This document shows, piece by piece, positions 8,982 to 18,431 of a DNA stretch of 64,000 bases; within the stretch, counting starts at the first letter, position 1; each line of letters opens with the position of its first letter. Both the position numbers and the translations under genes were made by a program. Source of the DNA: Gordonia neofelifaecis NRRL B-59395. Lineage in GTDB: Bacteria > Actinomycetota > Actinomycetes > Mycobacteriales > Mycobacteriaceae. The notes beneath the pieces are model-generated. The model searched no databases. It had not been told where the DNA came from and saw only the letters and a list, made by a program, of their open reading frames with translations. Location of the stretch: positions 62,001 through 126,000 of the forward strand of contig NZ_AEUD01000013.1 of the NCBI RefSeq assembly GCF_000192435.1. Direction: 5' to 3'.

Positions 8982-10172
8982 TCACTTGATGATCTTGGTG
9001 ACGCGGCCGGCACCGACGGTGCGGCCACCCTCGCGGATAGCGAAGCGCAGGCCCTCGTCCATGGCGACCGGCTGGATCAGCTTGACGCTCATCTCGGTGT
9101 TGTCGCCCGGCATGACCATCTCGGTGCCCTCGGGGAGGGTCACGACGCCGGTCACGTCCGTGGTGCGGAAGTAGAACTGCGGACGGTAGTTGTTGAAGAA
9201 CGGGGTGTGGCGGCCGCCCTCGTCCTTCGACAGGATGTACGCCTGGCCCTCGAACTCGGTGTGCGGGGTCGTGGTGCCCGGCTTCACGATGACCTGGCCA
9301 CGCTCGACGTCCTCGCGCTTGAGGCCGCGGAGCAGCAGACCCGCGTTGTCGCCGGCCTGAGCCGAATCGAGGAGCTTGTGGAACATCTCGATACCGGTGA
9401 CGGTGGTCTTGGTGCTCTTGTCGCGGATGCCGACGATCTCGACTTCCTCGTTCACGTTGACCTCGCCGCGCTCCACACGACCGGTGACGACGGTGCCGCG
9501 ACCGGTGATGGTGAAGACGTCCTCGACGGGCATGAGGAAGGGCTTCTCGGTCTCACGGACCGGGTCCGGAACCGAGTCGTCGACGGCCTGCATCAGCTTC
9601 TGGACCGACTCGACCCACTTCGGGTCACCCTCGAGCGCCTTCAGCGCCGAGATCGGAACGACCGGAGCGTCCTCGTCGAACTCCTGAGCGGCCAGCAGTT
9701 CGCGGACCTCCATCTCGACGAGCTCCATGATCTCCTCGTCATCCACCATGTCGGCCTTGTTCAGGGCGACGAGGATGTAAGGAACGCCGACCTGGCGAGC
9801 CAGCAGCACGTGCTCGCGGGTCTGCGGCATCGGGCCGTCGGTGGCGGCCACGACCAGGATCGCGCCGTCCATCTGGGCGGCACCGGTGATCATGTTCTTG
9901 ATGTAGTCGGCGTGACCCGGAGCGTCGACGTGAGCGTAGTGACGCTTCTCCGTCTGGTACTCGACGTGGGAGATGTTGATCGTGATACCACGAGCCTTCT
10001 CCTCAGGCGCCTTGTCGATCTGATCGAAAGCGAAGCTCTCGTTCAGGTCCGGGTACTGGTCGGCGAGCACCTTGGTGATGGCCGCCGTGGTGGTGGTCTT
10101 GCCGTGGTCGACGTGACCGATGGTGCCGATGTTCACGTGCGGCTTGGTCCGCTCGAACTTCGCCTTGCCCAC
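8982..10172 (-). CDS. tuf: elongation factor Tu
   Basis: A complete 396-residue EF-Tu that delivers aminoacyl-tRNA to the ribosome as a GTP complex. G1 is GHVDHGKT (residues 19-26), G3 is DAPGHADY and G4 is NKADMVDD, followed by beta-barrel domains II and III up to GRVTKIIK. The start is GTG 10172, with AGGAGG at 10179-10184 as a strong ribosome-binding site. It is last in the str operon, 201 bp after fusA, and has a structured leader and its own terminator, so separate control from fusA is likely. Confidence 0.98.
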   Translation of the reverse strand: MGKAKFERTKPHVNIGTIGHVDHGKTTTTAAITKVLADQYPDLNESFAFDQIDKAPEEKARGITINISHVEYQTEKRHYAHVDAPGHADYIKNMITGAAQMDGAILVVAATDGPMPQTREHVLLARQVGVPYILVALNKADMVDDEEIMELVEMEVRELLAAQEFDEDAPVVPISALKALEGDPKWVESVQKLMQAVDDSVPDPVRETEKPFLMPVEDVFTITGRGTVVTGRVERGEVNVNEEVEIVGIRDKSTKTTVTGIEMFHKLLDSAQAGDNAGLLLRGLKREDVERGQVIVKPGTTTPHTEFEGQAYILSKDEGGRHTPFFNNYRPQFYFRTTDVTGVVTLPEGTEMVMPGDNTEMSVKLIQPVAMDEGLRFAIREGGRTVGAGRVTKIIK

Positions 10173-10194
10173 TTGTGTCCTCCTGGACTGTTGC

Positions 10195-10292
10195 TGCCGG
10201 GTGGTTCCCGGCAGTGAGTTTCTTACTTCCTGCCGTCGGCAGGAGCGGTCTTGCTGAACCGGTGTCCGGCCGGTCCGACGTCACGTCGGACC
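10195..10292 (-). promoter_or_regulatory. fusA-tuf intergenic leader with three hairpins
   Basis: Three hairpins are visible in the 201-bp gap. One has 9-bp arms and a 3-nt loop at 10272-10292. One has CCTGCC/GGCAGG arms at 10229-10243. One has 7-bp arms (TGCCGGG) and a 5-nt loop at 10195-10213, just before the tuf ribosome-binding site. The first could end fusA transcripts; the others could shape the tuf leader. I could not fix a tuf promoter with confidence. Confidence 0.55.
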
Positions 10293-10373
10293 TTGGCCGT
10301 CCACCTTATTCGTTTGTGCGCGCGGATTCGATAGCCGGCCCCGGCGCGAGGTCCGCCAAAACGGCGAGCGAGA

Positions 10374-12479
10374 TTACTCGCCCGTCGCCTTCGCGATGAT
10401 CTCCTTCGACACGTTCGCCGGAACTTCAGCGTACGAGTCGAAAACCATGGAGTAGTTTGCTCGGCCCTGAGTCTTCGACCGCAGGTCTCCGATGTAGCCG
10501 AACATCTCCGACAGCGGCACCTGAGCCTTGACGACTCGTGCACCACTGCGCTCCTCCATGGCCTGGATCTGGCCACGGCGGGAGTTCAGGTCGCCGATGA
10601 CGTCGCCCATGTAGTCCTCCGGAGTCGTGACCTCGACGGCCATGATCGGCTCCAGGATGACGGGCTGAGCCATCTTCGCAGCCTCCTTGAGGGCCTGCGA
10701 ACCGGCGATCTTGAAGGCCATCTCCGACGAGTCGACGTCATGGTACTGACCGTCGAGCAGGGTGACCTTCAGGTTGACCAGCGGGTAGCCGGCCAACACG
10801 CCGTACTGCATCGCGTCCTGCGCACCGGCATCCACCGAAGGGATGTACTCACGCGGAACACGACCACCGGTGACGGCGTTCGCGAACTCGTAGGTCGCGC
10901 CGTCCTCGGCGTCGACCAACGGCTCGAGCTTGATGATGACCTTCGCGAACTGGCCCGAGCCACCCGTCTGCTTCTTGTGGGTGAACTCGTGCTTCTCGAC
11001 GGTCTTGCGGATCGTCTCGCGGTACGCGACCTGCGGCTTGCCGACGTTGGCCTCGACCTTGAACTCGCGCTTCATGCGGTCGACCAGGATGTCGAGGTGG
11101 AGCTCGCCCATGCCGCCGATGACGGTCTGGCCGGTCTCCTCGTCCAGGTTCACCGAGAAGGTCGGATCCTCTTCGGCGAGCTTCTGGATCGCGGTGCCCA
11201 GCTTCTCCTGGTCGGACTTGGTCTTCGGCTCGATCGAGACGTTGATGACCGGGTCCGGGAACGTCATCGACTCGAGGACGATCGGGTTCGCCGGATCGCA
11301 CAGGGTGTCACCGGTCGTGGTGTCCTTGAGGCCGATCATCGCGTAGATGTGGCCGGCCACCGCGTCGTCGACCGGGTTCTCCTTGTTGGCGTGCATCTGG
11401 AAGAGCTTTCCGATGCGCTCCTTCTTGCCCTTGGTCGCGTTCATGACCTGGGTGCCCGGCTCCACACGACCCGAGTACACGCGGACGAAGGTGAGCTTGC
11501 CGAAGAACGGGTGAGCGGCGATCTTGAACGCCAGCGCGGAGAAGGGCTCATCCTTGCTCGGCTTGCGCGAGATCGTCTCTTCCTCGTTGCCCACGACGTG
11601 GCCCTCGATCTCGCCGATGTCCAGCGGGTTCGGGAGGTAGTCGATGACGGCGTCGAGCATGGGCTGAACGCCCTTGTTCTTGAACGCCGAGCCACAGAGG
11701 ACCGGGTAGATCTCGGAGTTGATCGTCATCTTGCGGATGGCGCCCTTGATCTCCTCGATCGAGAGCTCCTCGCCGGCGAAGTACTTCTCCATGAGAGCTT
11801 CGTCCGACTCGGCGACCGTCTCCAGCAGCTTCTCGCGGTACTCGGCGGCCTTGTCCGCCAGGTCCGCGGGGATCTCCTCGAAGGTCGGCTCGGCGCCGAT
11901 CTCGACGGTGCCGCGCCAGGTGATGGCCTTCATCTCGAGCAGGTCGACGACGCCGTCGAAGGCATCCTCGGCACCGATCGGGAGCTGCATGACCAGCGGC
12001 TTCGCACCCAGACGATCGATGATCGTCTGCACGGTGAAGTAGAAGTCCGCGCCCATCTTGTCCATCTTGTTGACGAAGCAGATGCGGGGGACGTCGTACT
12101 TGGTGGCCTGGCGCCAGACCTGCTCGGACTGCGGCTCGACGCCTTCCTTGCCGTCGAAGACGGCGACGGCGCCGTCGAGCACGCGGAGCGCGCGCTCCAC
12201 CTCGACGGTGAAGTCGACGTGACCGGGAGTGTCGATGACGTTGATCTGGTTGTTGTTCCAGAAGCAGGTCACGGCGGCGGAGGTGATGGTGATACCACGC
12301 TCCTTCTCCTGCTCCATCCAGTCGGTGGTCGACGCACCGTCGTGGGTCTCACCGATCTTGTAGTTCACACCGGTGTAGTAGAGGATGCGCTCGGTGGTCG
12401 TGGTCTTGCCGGCATCGATGTGCGCCATGATGCCGATGTTGCGGACCTTGGTGAGGTCGTTGAGCACTTCCTGTGCCAT
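10374..12479 (-). CDS. fusA: elongation factor G
   Basis: A complete 701-residue EF-G, the GTPase that drives ribosomal translocation. The G domain shows [12 protein letters not shown], the switch [10 protein letters not shown], and [10 protein letters not shown]. Domains II-V follow, with the domain IV loop around [23 protein letters not shown] 12479 is preceded by an AAGGGAA ribosome-binding site. It is third in the operon rpsL-rpsG-fusA-tuf, 97 bp after rpsG. Confidence 0.98.
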   Translation of the reverse strand: MAQEVLNDLTKVRNIGIMAHIDAGKTTTTERILYYTGVNYKIGETHDGASTTDWMEQEKERGITITSAAVTCFWNNNQINVIDTPGHVDFTVEVERALRVLDGAVAVFDGKEGVEPQSEQVWRQATKYDVPRICFVNKMDKMGADFYFTVQTIIDRLGAKPLVMQLPIGAEDAFDGVVDLLEMKAITWRGTVEIGAEPTFEEIPADLADKAAEYREKLLETVAESDEALMEKYFAGEELSIEEIKGAIRKMTINSEIYPVLCGSAFKNKGVQPMLDAVIDYLPNPLDIGEIEGHVVGNEEETISRKPSKDEPFSALAFKIAAHPFFGKLTFVRVYSGRVEPGTQVMNATKGKKERIGKLFQMHANKENPVDDAVAGHIYAMIGLKDTTTGDTLCDPANPIVLESMTFPDPVINVSIEPKTKSDQEKLGTAIQKLAEEDPTFSVNLDEETGQTVIGGMGELHLDILVDRMKREFKVEANVGKPQVAYRETIRKTVEKHEFTHKKQTGGSGQFAKVIIKLEPLVDAEDGATYEFANAVTGGRVPREYIPSVDAGAQDAMQYGVLAGYPLVNLKVTLLDGQYHDVDSSEMAFKIAGSQALKEAAKMAQPVILEPIMAVEVTTPEDYMGDVIGDLNSRRGQIQAMEERSGARVVKAQVPLSEMFGYIGDLRSKTQGRANYSMVFDSYAEVPANVSKEIIAKATGE

Positions 12480-12576
12480 TAGGTTCCCTTCGGGAAGTTT
12501 TCGGACGTGAGTCTGTCAGTGTTCGAGCGCATCGGACCGGGCTCGCGTGCGCATCCCCCGGCCCGATGCGACGACC

Positions 12577-13047
12577 TCACCAGCGGTAGTGAGCGAAGGC
12601 GCGGTTGGCTTCGGCCATCTTGTGAGTGTCTTCGCGACGCTTCACCGATGCACCGAGACCGTTCGACGCGTCGAGGAGCTCGTTGGCGAGACGCTCGACC
12701 ATGGTCTTCTCACGACGCTGGCGGCTGAACGTGACCAGCCAGCGCAGCGCGAGGGTGTTGGCGCGGCCCGGCTTGACCTCGACCGGCACCTGGTAGGTGG
12801 CGCCACCGACGCGGCGGCTCTTGACCTCGAGGGTGGGCTTGACGTTGTCGAGCGCACGCTTGAGGGTGACGACCGGATCGGCACCGGTCTTCTCACGGGC
12901 CTGTTCGAGGGCTTCGTAGACGATGCGCTCGGCGGTCGACTTCTTGCCGTCCAGCAGGATCTTGTTGACGAGCTGGGTGACCAGCGGCGAACCGTAGACC
13001 GGGTCGCTGATCAGCGGGCGCTTGGGAGCGGGTCCTTTACGTGGCAT
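12577..13047 (-). CDS. rpsG: 30S ribosomal protein S7
   Basis: A full-length 156-residue S7 ([10 protein letters not shown] to [10 protein letters not shown]), which nucleates assembly of the 30S head by binding 16S rRNA. It starts 5 bp after the rpsL stop, with AAGGGGA as a ribosome-binding site inside the end of rpsL, so the pair is translationally coupled. Confidence 0.98.
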   Translation of the reverse strand: MPRKGPAPKRPLISDPVYGSPLVTQLVNKILLDGKKSTAERIVYEALEQAREKTGADPVVTLKRALDNVKPTLEVKSRRVGGATYQVPVEVKPGRANTLALRWLVTFSRQRREKTMVERLANELLDASNGLGASVKRREDTHKMAEANRAFAHYRW

Positions 13048-13052
13048 TTAGA

Positions 13053-13424
13053 TCAGTTCCCCTTCTTGGCGCCGTAGCGGCTGCGAGCCTGCTTGCGGTC
13101 CTTGACACCCTGGGTGTCGAGCGAGCCGCGGATGATGCGGTAACGAACACCCGGGAGGTCCTTCACGCGACCGCCGCGGACGAGCACCATCGAGTGCTCC
13201 TGCAGGTTGTGGCCCTCACCCGGGATGTAGGCGGTGACCTCGACGCCACTGGTCAGGCGCACACGGGCGACCTTTCGCAGTGCGGAGTTCGGCTTCTTCG
13301 GGGTGGTGGTGTACACGCGGGTGCACACGCCACGACGCTGCGGGCTGCCCTTCAGGGCTGCCGTCTTCTTGGCGGACGTCTTGTCCGTGCGGCCCTTGCG
13401 GACCAGCTGGTTAATGGTTGGCAC
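13053..13424 (-). CDS. rpsL: 30S ribosomal protein S12
   Basis: S12 of 123 residues, part of the decoding centre. The start is GTG 13424 ([12 protein letters not shown]), with AAGGAG at 13435-13440 as a clear ribosome-binding site. The frame stays open upstream, but that extension has no S12 homology and would lie before the ribosome-binding site. Lys43 ([11 protein letters not shown]) and Lys88 (GRVKDLPG), the two usual streptomycin-resistance positions, are both the sensitive-type lysine. Confidence 0.98.
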   Translation of the reverse strand: MPTINQLVRKGRTDKTSAKKTAALKGSPQRRGVCTRVYTTTPKKPNSALRKVARVRLTSGVEVTAYIPGEGHNLQEHSMVLVRGGRVKDLPGVRYRIIRGSLDTQGVKDRKQARSRYGAKKGN

Positions 13425-13607
13425 TGAGTTCTTTCTCCTTGAGGACCGGCTCCCGCCGGGCCTTGTTGTTGTGCGTTGCGGTTGGTGCTCCGGGCAAGCG
13501 GATCCATCCGGCCGAGGCCGATGAGTCTGCTTCCGCAACTCGCCCCACCCGCACTCATGTGCAGGTCAGGTTCGAATCGTGCACCCGCTGTCGGGCGTGT
13601 CGCACGC

Positions 13608-13727
13608 CCTCTAATGGTCCACGACCCCTCCCCCAACCGGCGTCCGTCCGGATACCGGCAGGTGAGCAGCACCTAGCATGGCAAGGCGCCGACGAAATAC
13701 TTTACCGCCCCGATTTACCACGGTCAA
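13608..13727 (-). promoter_or_regulatory. putative rpsL operon promoters in a 357-bp gene-free stretch
   Basis: The stretch 13425-13781 holds no convincing gene. On the reverse strand I see TTGACC (13722-13727), a 17-bp spacer, and TAAAGT (13699-13704), a good housekeeping-type promoter. A weaker second candidate is TTGGGG (13631-13636), 17 bp, TAGAGG (13608-13613). The upstream one would give a leader of about 270 nt before rpsL. Confidence 0.5.
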
Positions 13728-13781
13728 AATGATTGACACCACTATCGGAACTGCACCGAAACAGTCCGCTACCGGCGCCGA

Positions 13782-14462
13782 TCACCGGAATTCGCCAACG
13801 CTCTCCAAGAGCGCCCGCGCGGCACGGCGTGCGGCACCGGGCTCCCCGTCGATCACCGCGTCGACGAGCGCCGTGTGCATCGCCTCGTAGAGCCGGTGCG
13901 CACCGATGCCGTGTTCGGCGATCGACGCCCGCAGGGACGGCAGCAGCGAGTCGTAGAACTCCAGGTAAACCGCGTTGTGACTGGCCGCGACGATGGCCCG
14001 ATGCAGGTGAGCGTCAGCCTCCACCGCGTCGACGTGGCCGTCGCCGCCCTCGGAACCCTCGTCTCCCAGTGAACGGTTGCGGCGTTCCAGAAGTTCCCGG
14101 AGCGTGGCGATGTCGGCGTCGTCACGGCGCTGAGCGGCGAGTCCGGCCGCGGTCACCTCCAGCGCCTCGCGCAGTTCGAGCAGGTCCTGCCGTCGCGCGG
14201 CGGCGAAGAAGCCGCCCAGCGCGACCTCCTGCTCGTCGGTCGCGATGACGTACGTTCCCGATCCCTGCCTGCGCTCCAGCAGCCCGGCGTGCACCAGCGA
14301 GTGGACCGCCTCGCGGACGGTGTTCCGGGCCGTGCCGGTCATCTCGCACAACTCGGGTTCGGTGGGAATGCGCTGGCCGACCTCCCAGCGACCGGCAGCG
14401 ATCTCGTTTCTCAGTTGCTGCGTCACCTGCGCGATGAGACTCTGACGCTTCACGGTCTGCAC
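13782..14462 (-). CDS. GntR/FadR-family transcriptional regulator
   Basis: A 226-residue regulator. The N-terminal winged helix (residues about 8-75) has the GntR signature (QLRNEIAAGRWEVGQRIPTE, then TARNTVREAVHSL and RRQGSGTYV). The rest is an all-helical FCD ligand domain with the usual His and Asp ligand positions (DAHLHRAIVAASHN, EAMHTALVDAV). FCD domains bind small carboxylic acids, often through a metal. It is divergent from an MFS exporter gene with 56 bp between starts, so it probably controls that gene and itself. Confidence 0.88.
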   Translation of the reverse strand: MQTVKRQSLIAQVTQQLRNEIAAGRWEVGQRIPTEPELCEMTGTARNTVREAVHSLVHAGLLERRQGSGTYVIATDEQEVALGGFFAAARRQDLLELREALEVTAAGLAAQRRDDADIATLRELLERRNRSLGDEGSEGGDGHVDAVEADAHLHRAIVAASHNAVYLEFYDSLLPSLRASIAEHGIGAHRLYEAMHTALVDAVIDGEPGAARRAARALLESVGEFR

Positions 14463-14481
14463 CGACGCAGTCTAAATCACT

Positions 14482-14511
14482 TTGCGCAGATACAGCCATT
14501 CATCCTACGAT
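14482..14511 (+). promoter_or_regulatory. putative MFS promoter
   Basis: TTGCGC (14482-14487), an 18-bp spacer and TACGAT (14506-14511) end seven bases before the ATG at 14519. This would give a leaderless message. The GntR operator should also be in this 56-bp gap, but no clear palindrome is visible. Confidence 0.35.
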
Positions 14512-14518
14512 TTCTCGT

Positions 14519-15775
14519 ATGCAGACAGAGCCCGCGATCGCCGCCGCCGAACGCCGCGAGACGTCCTTCGGCCCCTGGCGAGGTCGCGCAGTCGTCCTGA
14601 TCGCGATCGTGCTGTTCTCCCTCAGCCTGAGAACCGCGGTCACCTCACTCACACCGCTGCTCTCCCGGATCTCCGACGACATGGGCTTCGGGCACGCCGT
14701 CAGCGGCGTGCTCGGCATGATGCCGACGCTGATGTTCGGCCTCGCCGGAATCCTCGCCCCCGCTCTGGGGCGCCGATTCGGCATCGAGCAGGTCACCCTC
14801 GTCGCCGTGATCCTGACCGGCGTCGGGATCGCCACCCGCTCGCTGACCCACGACGTCGCCTCCCTGCTGATCCTCTCCGGCATCGCACTGTTCGGCATGG
14901 GCGTCGGCAACATCCTGATCCCGCCACTGGTGAAGCGCTATTTCAGCGACCGGATCGCACTCGTCAGCACCGTCTACATCACGTTCGTTCAGATCGGTAC
15001 CGCACTGCCCGCGGCCATGGCGGTTCCGGTCGCCGATGCGGCGGGCTGGCGGACCTCGCTCGCGATCTGGGCACTGGTGCCGCTGGCGGCGCTGTTCCCG
15101 TGGCTGTGGGTGGTGCGCGAACGTCGCGCCACCGTCCGCGCACAGGCCGATCTGCCGGACGAGGCCAAGCCGACCGCCGACGACGGCGCCCGCCTGCCGG
15201 TGTGGCGCACCAGCATGGCGTGGGGCCTGACGCTGATGTTCGGCATGACCTCGCTGATGACGTACTCGATGTTCACGTGGCTGCCGTCGGTCCTGAGTGA
15301 CGCGGGCGGCAGCGAGTCCCTCGGCGGCGCGATGCTCGCGTTGTTCTCGGGCGTCGGCTTCGTCGGAACACTGGTCGCACCCGTGCTGTGCGCCCGGTTC
15401 CGGAATCCGTTCCCGTTCGCCGTCGCCTTCGCCTGCTGCTGGCTCGCCGGCTTCGCCGGACTGCTGTGGGCTCCGCTGAGCGCCCCCTGGCTGTGGGCGA
15501 TCCTCATCGGCATCGGACCGACCACGTTCCCCATGGCGCTCACGCTGATCAACCTGCGCAGCCGCACCAGTTCGGGTTCGTCGGCCCTGTCCGGCTTCGG
15601 ACAGGGCGTCGGGTACCTGCTGGCGTGCGCCGGCCCGCTGCTCTTCGGTGTCCTGCACGACTCCACCGGGTCGTGGACCGTCCCGTTCGAGTTCCTCACC
15701 GCGACCGTCGCCGTGATGCTCGTCGGCGCCTGGATCATCTGCCGGCCGCGCTACATCGAGGACCAGCTGCGCTGA
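14519..15775 (+). CDS. MFS transporter, CynX/NimT type
   Basis: A 418-residue major facilitator protein with twelve predicted helices split by a charged loop (residues about 205-230, VVRERRATVRAQAD). The sequence (SLRTAVTSLTPLLSRISDD near the start, LGRRFGIEQVT after helix 2) resembles the CynX/NimT group that exports small organic anions or nitroimidazoles. The substrate is unknown. It is probably controlled by the divergent GntR regulator. It ends one base before the convergent rskA stop, with no hairpin between. Confidence 0.85.
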   Translation: MQTEPAIAAAERRETSFGPWRGRAVVLIAIVLFSLSLRTAVTSLTPLLSRISDDMGFGHAVSGVLGMMPTLMFGLAGILAPALGRRFGIEQVTLVAVILTGVGIATRSLTHDVASLLILSGIALFGMGVGNILIPPLVKRYFSDRIALVSTVYITFVQIGTALPAAMAVPVADAAGWRTSLAIWALVPLAALFPWLWVVRERRATVRAQADLPDEAKPTADDGARLPVWRTSMAWGLTLMFGMTSLMTYSMFTWLPSVLSDAGGSESLGGAMLALFSGVGFVGTLVAPVLCARFRNPFPFAVAFACCWLAGFAGLLWAPLSAPWLWAILIGIGPTTFPMALTLINLRSRTSSGSSALSGFGQGVGYLLACAGPLLFGVLHDSTGSWTVPFEFLTATVAVMLVGAWIICRPRYIEDQLR

Positions 15776-16513
15776 TCAGCGCAGGGGTAGCTGAGCGACG
15801 GGGTCGGAGACCATCTTGTCCGGGGTCGCCGCACTGCCGACGGTGAACGCCACCGCGGTCGCGCCGCCCATATCGGTGATCACGGCCGTCGTCGACGGCG
15901 CGACGTCGGCGTCGCTCATCGTTCCGGCGAGTCGCGGCCCGTCCGGTCCGATCAGCCACATCTGATAGATCGAGCCGGGTGCCGGCGGCGGCACATCGTT
16001 CATCACCAGGACGCCCTCGCCTGCCGACGGCGAGTAGGTCACGGTGGCCTCGCCGCCCGCCACCGCGCCGGTCGTCGTACGAACATCCGGCGCGGCGAAG
16101 ACCTGTTCCGCCTGCGTCGGCGTGGGCGCCTCGCTTCGGTTCGCGACGGCGTAACCGATCACCCCGCCGACGCCGAGTACGACAGCCGCGGCGGCGGCGA
16201 CCACCGCGGACCGGAGCCGAGGGTGGCGGCGCGCGCCCTGGCGCACCGAGGCGGCGCCGTCCTCGCGTGCCTCCTCGTCGAGTGCGGCCAGAATCCGACC
16301 TCTCAGCGGCGGCGGCGGGTCCGTCGCGGTCGCGTCGCTGAATCTCGCGAGAGTCTCGCGCGCCGCGGCGAGTTCGGCCTCGAAGGCCCGGCGGGCCGCG
16401 TCGTCCGCCGCCGACACCTCGCGGAGGATGCGCGCACGTTCCACTTCGTCGACTGCGTCGAACGCAATGAGCGGCGCCAGGTCGCGCAGTCGGTCGTCAT
16501 CGAACTCATTCAC
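15776..16513 (-). CDS. rskA: anti-sigma-K factor RskA
   Basis: A 245-residue single-pass membrane anti-sigma factor. The N-terminal cytoplasmic helical domain (residues 1-100, MNEFDDDRLRDLAPLIAFDAV) would bind SigK. One transmembrane helix follows (about 103-125), then the extracytoplasmic RskA domain (GSIYQMWLIGPDGPRLAGT, VAFTVGSAATPDKM). It overlaps the sigK 3' end by 8 bp, so it is made with its partner. In mycobacteria RskA is cleaved by regulated intramembrane proteolysis to release SigK; the same is inferred here. Confidence 0.92.
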   Translation of the reverse strand: MNEFDDDRLRDLAPLIAFDAVDEVERARILREVSAADDAARRAFEAELAAARETLARFSDATATDPPPPLRGRILAALDEEAREDGAASVRQGARRHPRLRSAVVAAAAAVVLGVGGVIGYAVANRSEAPTPTQAEQVFAAPDVRTTTGAVAGGEATVTYSPSAGEGVLVMNDVPPPAPGSIYQMWLIGPDGPRLAGTMSDADVAPSTTAVITDMGGATAVAFTVGSAATPDKMVSDPVAQLPLR

Positions 16514-17129
16514 TGCCCAGACACCCCCTCAGCCTCTTCAGCCCATCGCGGATTCGACTCTTGACCGTGGGCAACGCCACGGCGAGTCGATCAGCGACTT
16601 CCCGGTACGTGAAACCTTCGTAGTACGCCAGGCACACGGCTTCCGACTGCAACTCGGTGAGCGTGCCGAGACACTCCCGTGCCCGGTCCCCGGCGTCCCG
16701 GGCCACCACCTCGTCGTCCACGCCGGCAACGACTTCTGCGAGCTCGCGCATGCCGTAGCGGCTCTCGCGCGCGGACGTCGAGGTCTCGGATCGCACGCGG
16801 TCGACCGCACGACGGTGCGCGATGGTCAACACCCACGACACCGGGCTGCCTTGCCTCGCATCGAATCGGCCGGCGTCTCGCCACACCTGGAGGAAGACCT
16901 CCTGGGTCACGTCCTCGCTGTATCCCGGATCCCGCAAGACGCGCAGCACCATGCCGTACACGCGCGACCCGGTGCGGTCGTAGAAGGTCGCGAAGGCGTC
17001 GCGATCGCCGGTCGCCACGAGGGCGAGGAGGCGCTCCAATTGTTCCGCTTCGGCGGTCACCGGCCGCTCGCTCGCGGATGGGAGGATGTCATCAAGTGAC
17101 AGCCTAGCCGGAGCGAACGCGACAGTCAT
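16506..17129 (-). CDS. sigK: ECF RNA polymerase sigma factor SigK
   Basis: A 207-residue ECF sigma factor. Sigma-2 covers about 45-112 (AFATFYDRTGSRVYGMVLR, then SEDVTQEVFLQVWRD) and sigma-4 about 150-203 (EGFTYREVADRLAVALPTVK, the helix-turn-helix). ATG 17129 overlaps the ufaA1 stop as ATGA; longer in-frame starts would lie inside ufaA1. Cysteines are at 153, 166 and 203. Cys153 and Cys203 are offset by exactly 20 from Cys133 and Cys183 of M. tuberculosis SigK, the pair I recall as forming a redox-sensitive disulfide. Six matching promoters in this window are its likely targets. Confidence 0.93.
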   Translation of the reverse strand: MTVAFAPARLSLDDILPSASERPVTAEAEQLERLLALVATGDRDAFATFYDRTGSRVYGMVLRVLRDPGYSEDVTQEVFLQVWRDAGRFDARQGSPVSWVLTIAHRRAVDRVRSETSTSARESRYGMRELAEVVAGVDDEVVARDAGDRARECLGTLTELQSEAVCLAYYEGFTYREVADRLAVALPTVKSRIRDGLKRLRGCLGSE

Positions 17130-18430
17130 GACAGACGGGGCGTCTGTGACACCGCGGGCTTCGCGAAGCCGAGCTGGTACACGTCCAGGTAGCCGGACCG
17201 GAAGCCGGCCTCGGAGTAGGCCAGGTAGAACGTCCACATCCGACGGAACACGGAGTCGAACCCGAGGTCGGCGATGACGGCGTCGCTACGAACGAACCGC
17301 TCGCGCCACAACCGCAGCGTCCGCGCGTAGTGGCATCCCATCGCCTTCTCATCGACCAGGTCGAGTCCGGTGTGGGCGGTCGTGACCTCGCGCAGCGCTT
17401 CGATCGAGGGGAGCTGGCCGCCGGGGAAGATGTACTTGTGCACCCAGGTGTACGTGCCCTCGGACGCCAGCATCCGCGCGTGCGGCATGGTGATCACCTG
17501 GACGGCGGCGCGACCACCGGGCACCAGCACCCGATCGAGCGTGCGGAAGTACGCCGGCCAGAATTCGCGACCGACCGCTTCGAGCATCTCCACCGAGACG
17601 ATCGCGTCGTACTCGCCGTCGACGAGCCGGTAGTCCAGCAGGTCGACGCTGACCCGATCGGCGAAGCCGGCCGCGGCGACGCGCTCGAGCGCCAGCTCGC
17701 GTTGTTCGCTGGACAGGGTCAGCGATCGGACGTGCGCACCGCGCGCGGCAGCGCGGAGGCAGAGTTCGCCCCATCCGGTGCCGATCTCCAACAGCCGGGT
17801 TCCCTCGCCGACGCCCGCCTGGTCCAACAGGCGGTCGATCTTCGCGCGTTGCGCGTCGGCGAGCATCGACCAGTCCGCCGTCTCCGCAGCCGAATCCGAG
17901 CCGAAGTAGGCACTCGAATAGCTCAGCGTCTCGTCGAGGAAGGCTCCGAAGAGCTCGTTGGACAGGTCGTAGTGCCGGGCGATGTTGGACCGCGTGTTCG
18001 CGACGGTGTTCTGCTCGTCATCGGGGTGGCCAGGCAGCACCAGCGAACGGAGTCGCTGGAGCGGCGCGGGCACCAGTTCCGCGACGCGTTCGGCGAACGG
18101 GGTGAGCACGCCGACGAGGTCGTCGGTGGTCCAGTCCCCCGCCATGTACGCCTCACCGAATCCGATGAGCCCGGACGTGCCGAGCCGGTGGAACAACGAC
18201 TCGGGGTCGCGCACGATCATCCGCGGAAGCACCGCGTCGGACGCGGCACCTCCCAGCCGTCCGTCGGGGTATTCGACCGAGATCGGGAGACGTCGAGTGG
18301 CGGCGGCGAAGAGTCGACCGGCGGCGAGGGCGCGGAGGCGGGACGTCGGTCGGTGTGCCACATCGGGCCACGCCCGAGGGTCCACGTGGATGTCGGCGGG
18401 CGAGTACGGGAGGCGGTGATCGGTGGTCAT
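17126..18430 (-). CDS. ufaA1: cyclopropane-fatty-acyl-phospholipid synthase family methyltransferase (UfaA1-like)
   Basis: A 434-residue SAM-dependent enzyme of the CFA synthase family. Motifs are NIARHYDLSNELFGAFLDE, the SAM loop LLEIGTGWGELCLRAA, and EMLEAVGREFWPAYF with GGQLPSIEALREV. It acts on double bonds of phospholipid acyl chains, adding a methyl, methylene or cyclopropane carbon. ATG 18430 lies one base after the DUF1365 stop. Position and length match M. tuberculosis Rv0447c in the sigK locus. The intervening Rv0446c-type membrane gene of M. tuberculosis is absent here. Confidence 0.9.
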   Translation of the reverse strand: MTTDHRLPYSPADIHVDPRAWPDVAHRPTSRLRALAAGRLFAAATRRLPISVEYPDGRLGGAASDAVLPRMIVRDPESLFHRLGTSGLIGFGEAYMAGDWTTDDLVGVLTPFAERVAELVPAPLQRLRSLVLPGHPDDEQNTVANTRSNIARHYDLSNELFGAFLDETLSYSSAYFGSDSAAETADWSMLADAQRAKIDRLLDQAGVGEGTRLLEIGTGWGELCLRAAARGAHVRSLTLSSEQRELALERVAAAGFADRVSVDLLDYRLVDGEYDAIVSVEMLEAVGREFWPAYFRTLDRVLVPGGRAAVQVITMPHARMLASEGTYTWVHKYIFPGGQLPSIEALREVTTAHTGLDLVDEKAMGCHYARTLRLWRERFVRSDAVIADLGFDSVFRRMWTFYLAYSEAGFRSGYLDVYQLGFAKPAVSQTPRLS

Positions 18431-18431
18431 G

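Noticed and set aside
10740-12482. 580-codon open frame on the + strand opposite fusA
   Set aside because: Composition bias of a high-GC antisense frame; fusA on the other strand is unambiguous.
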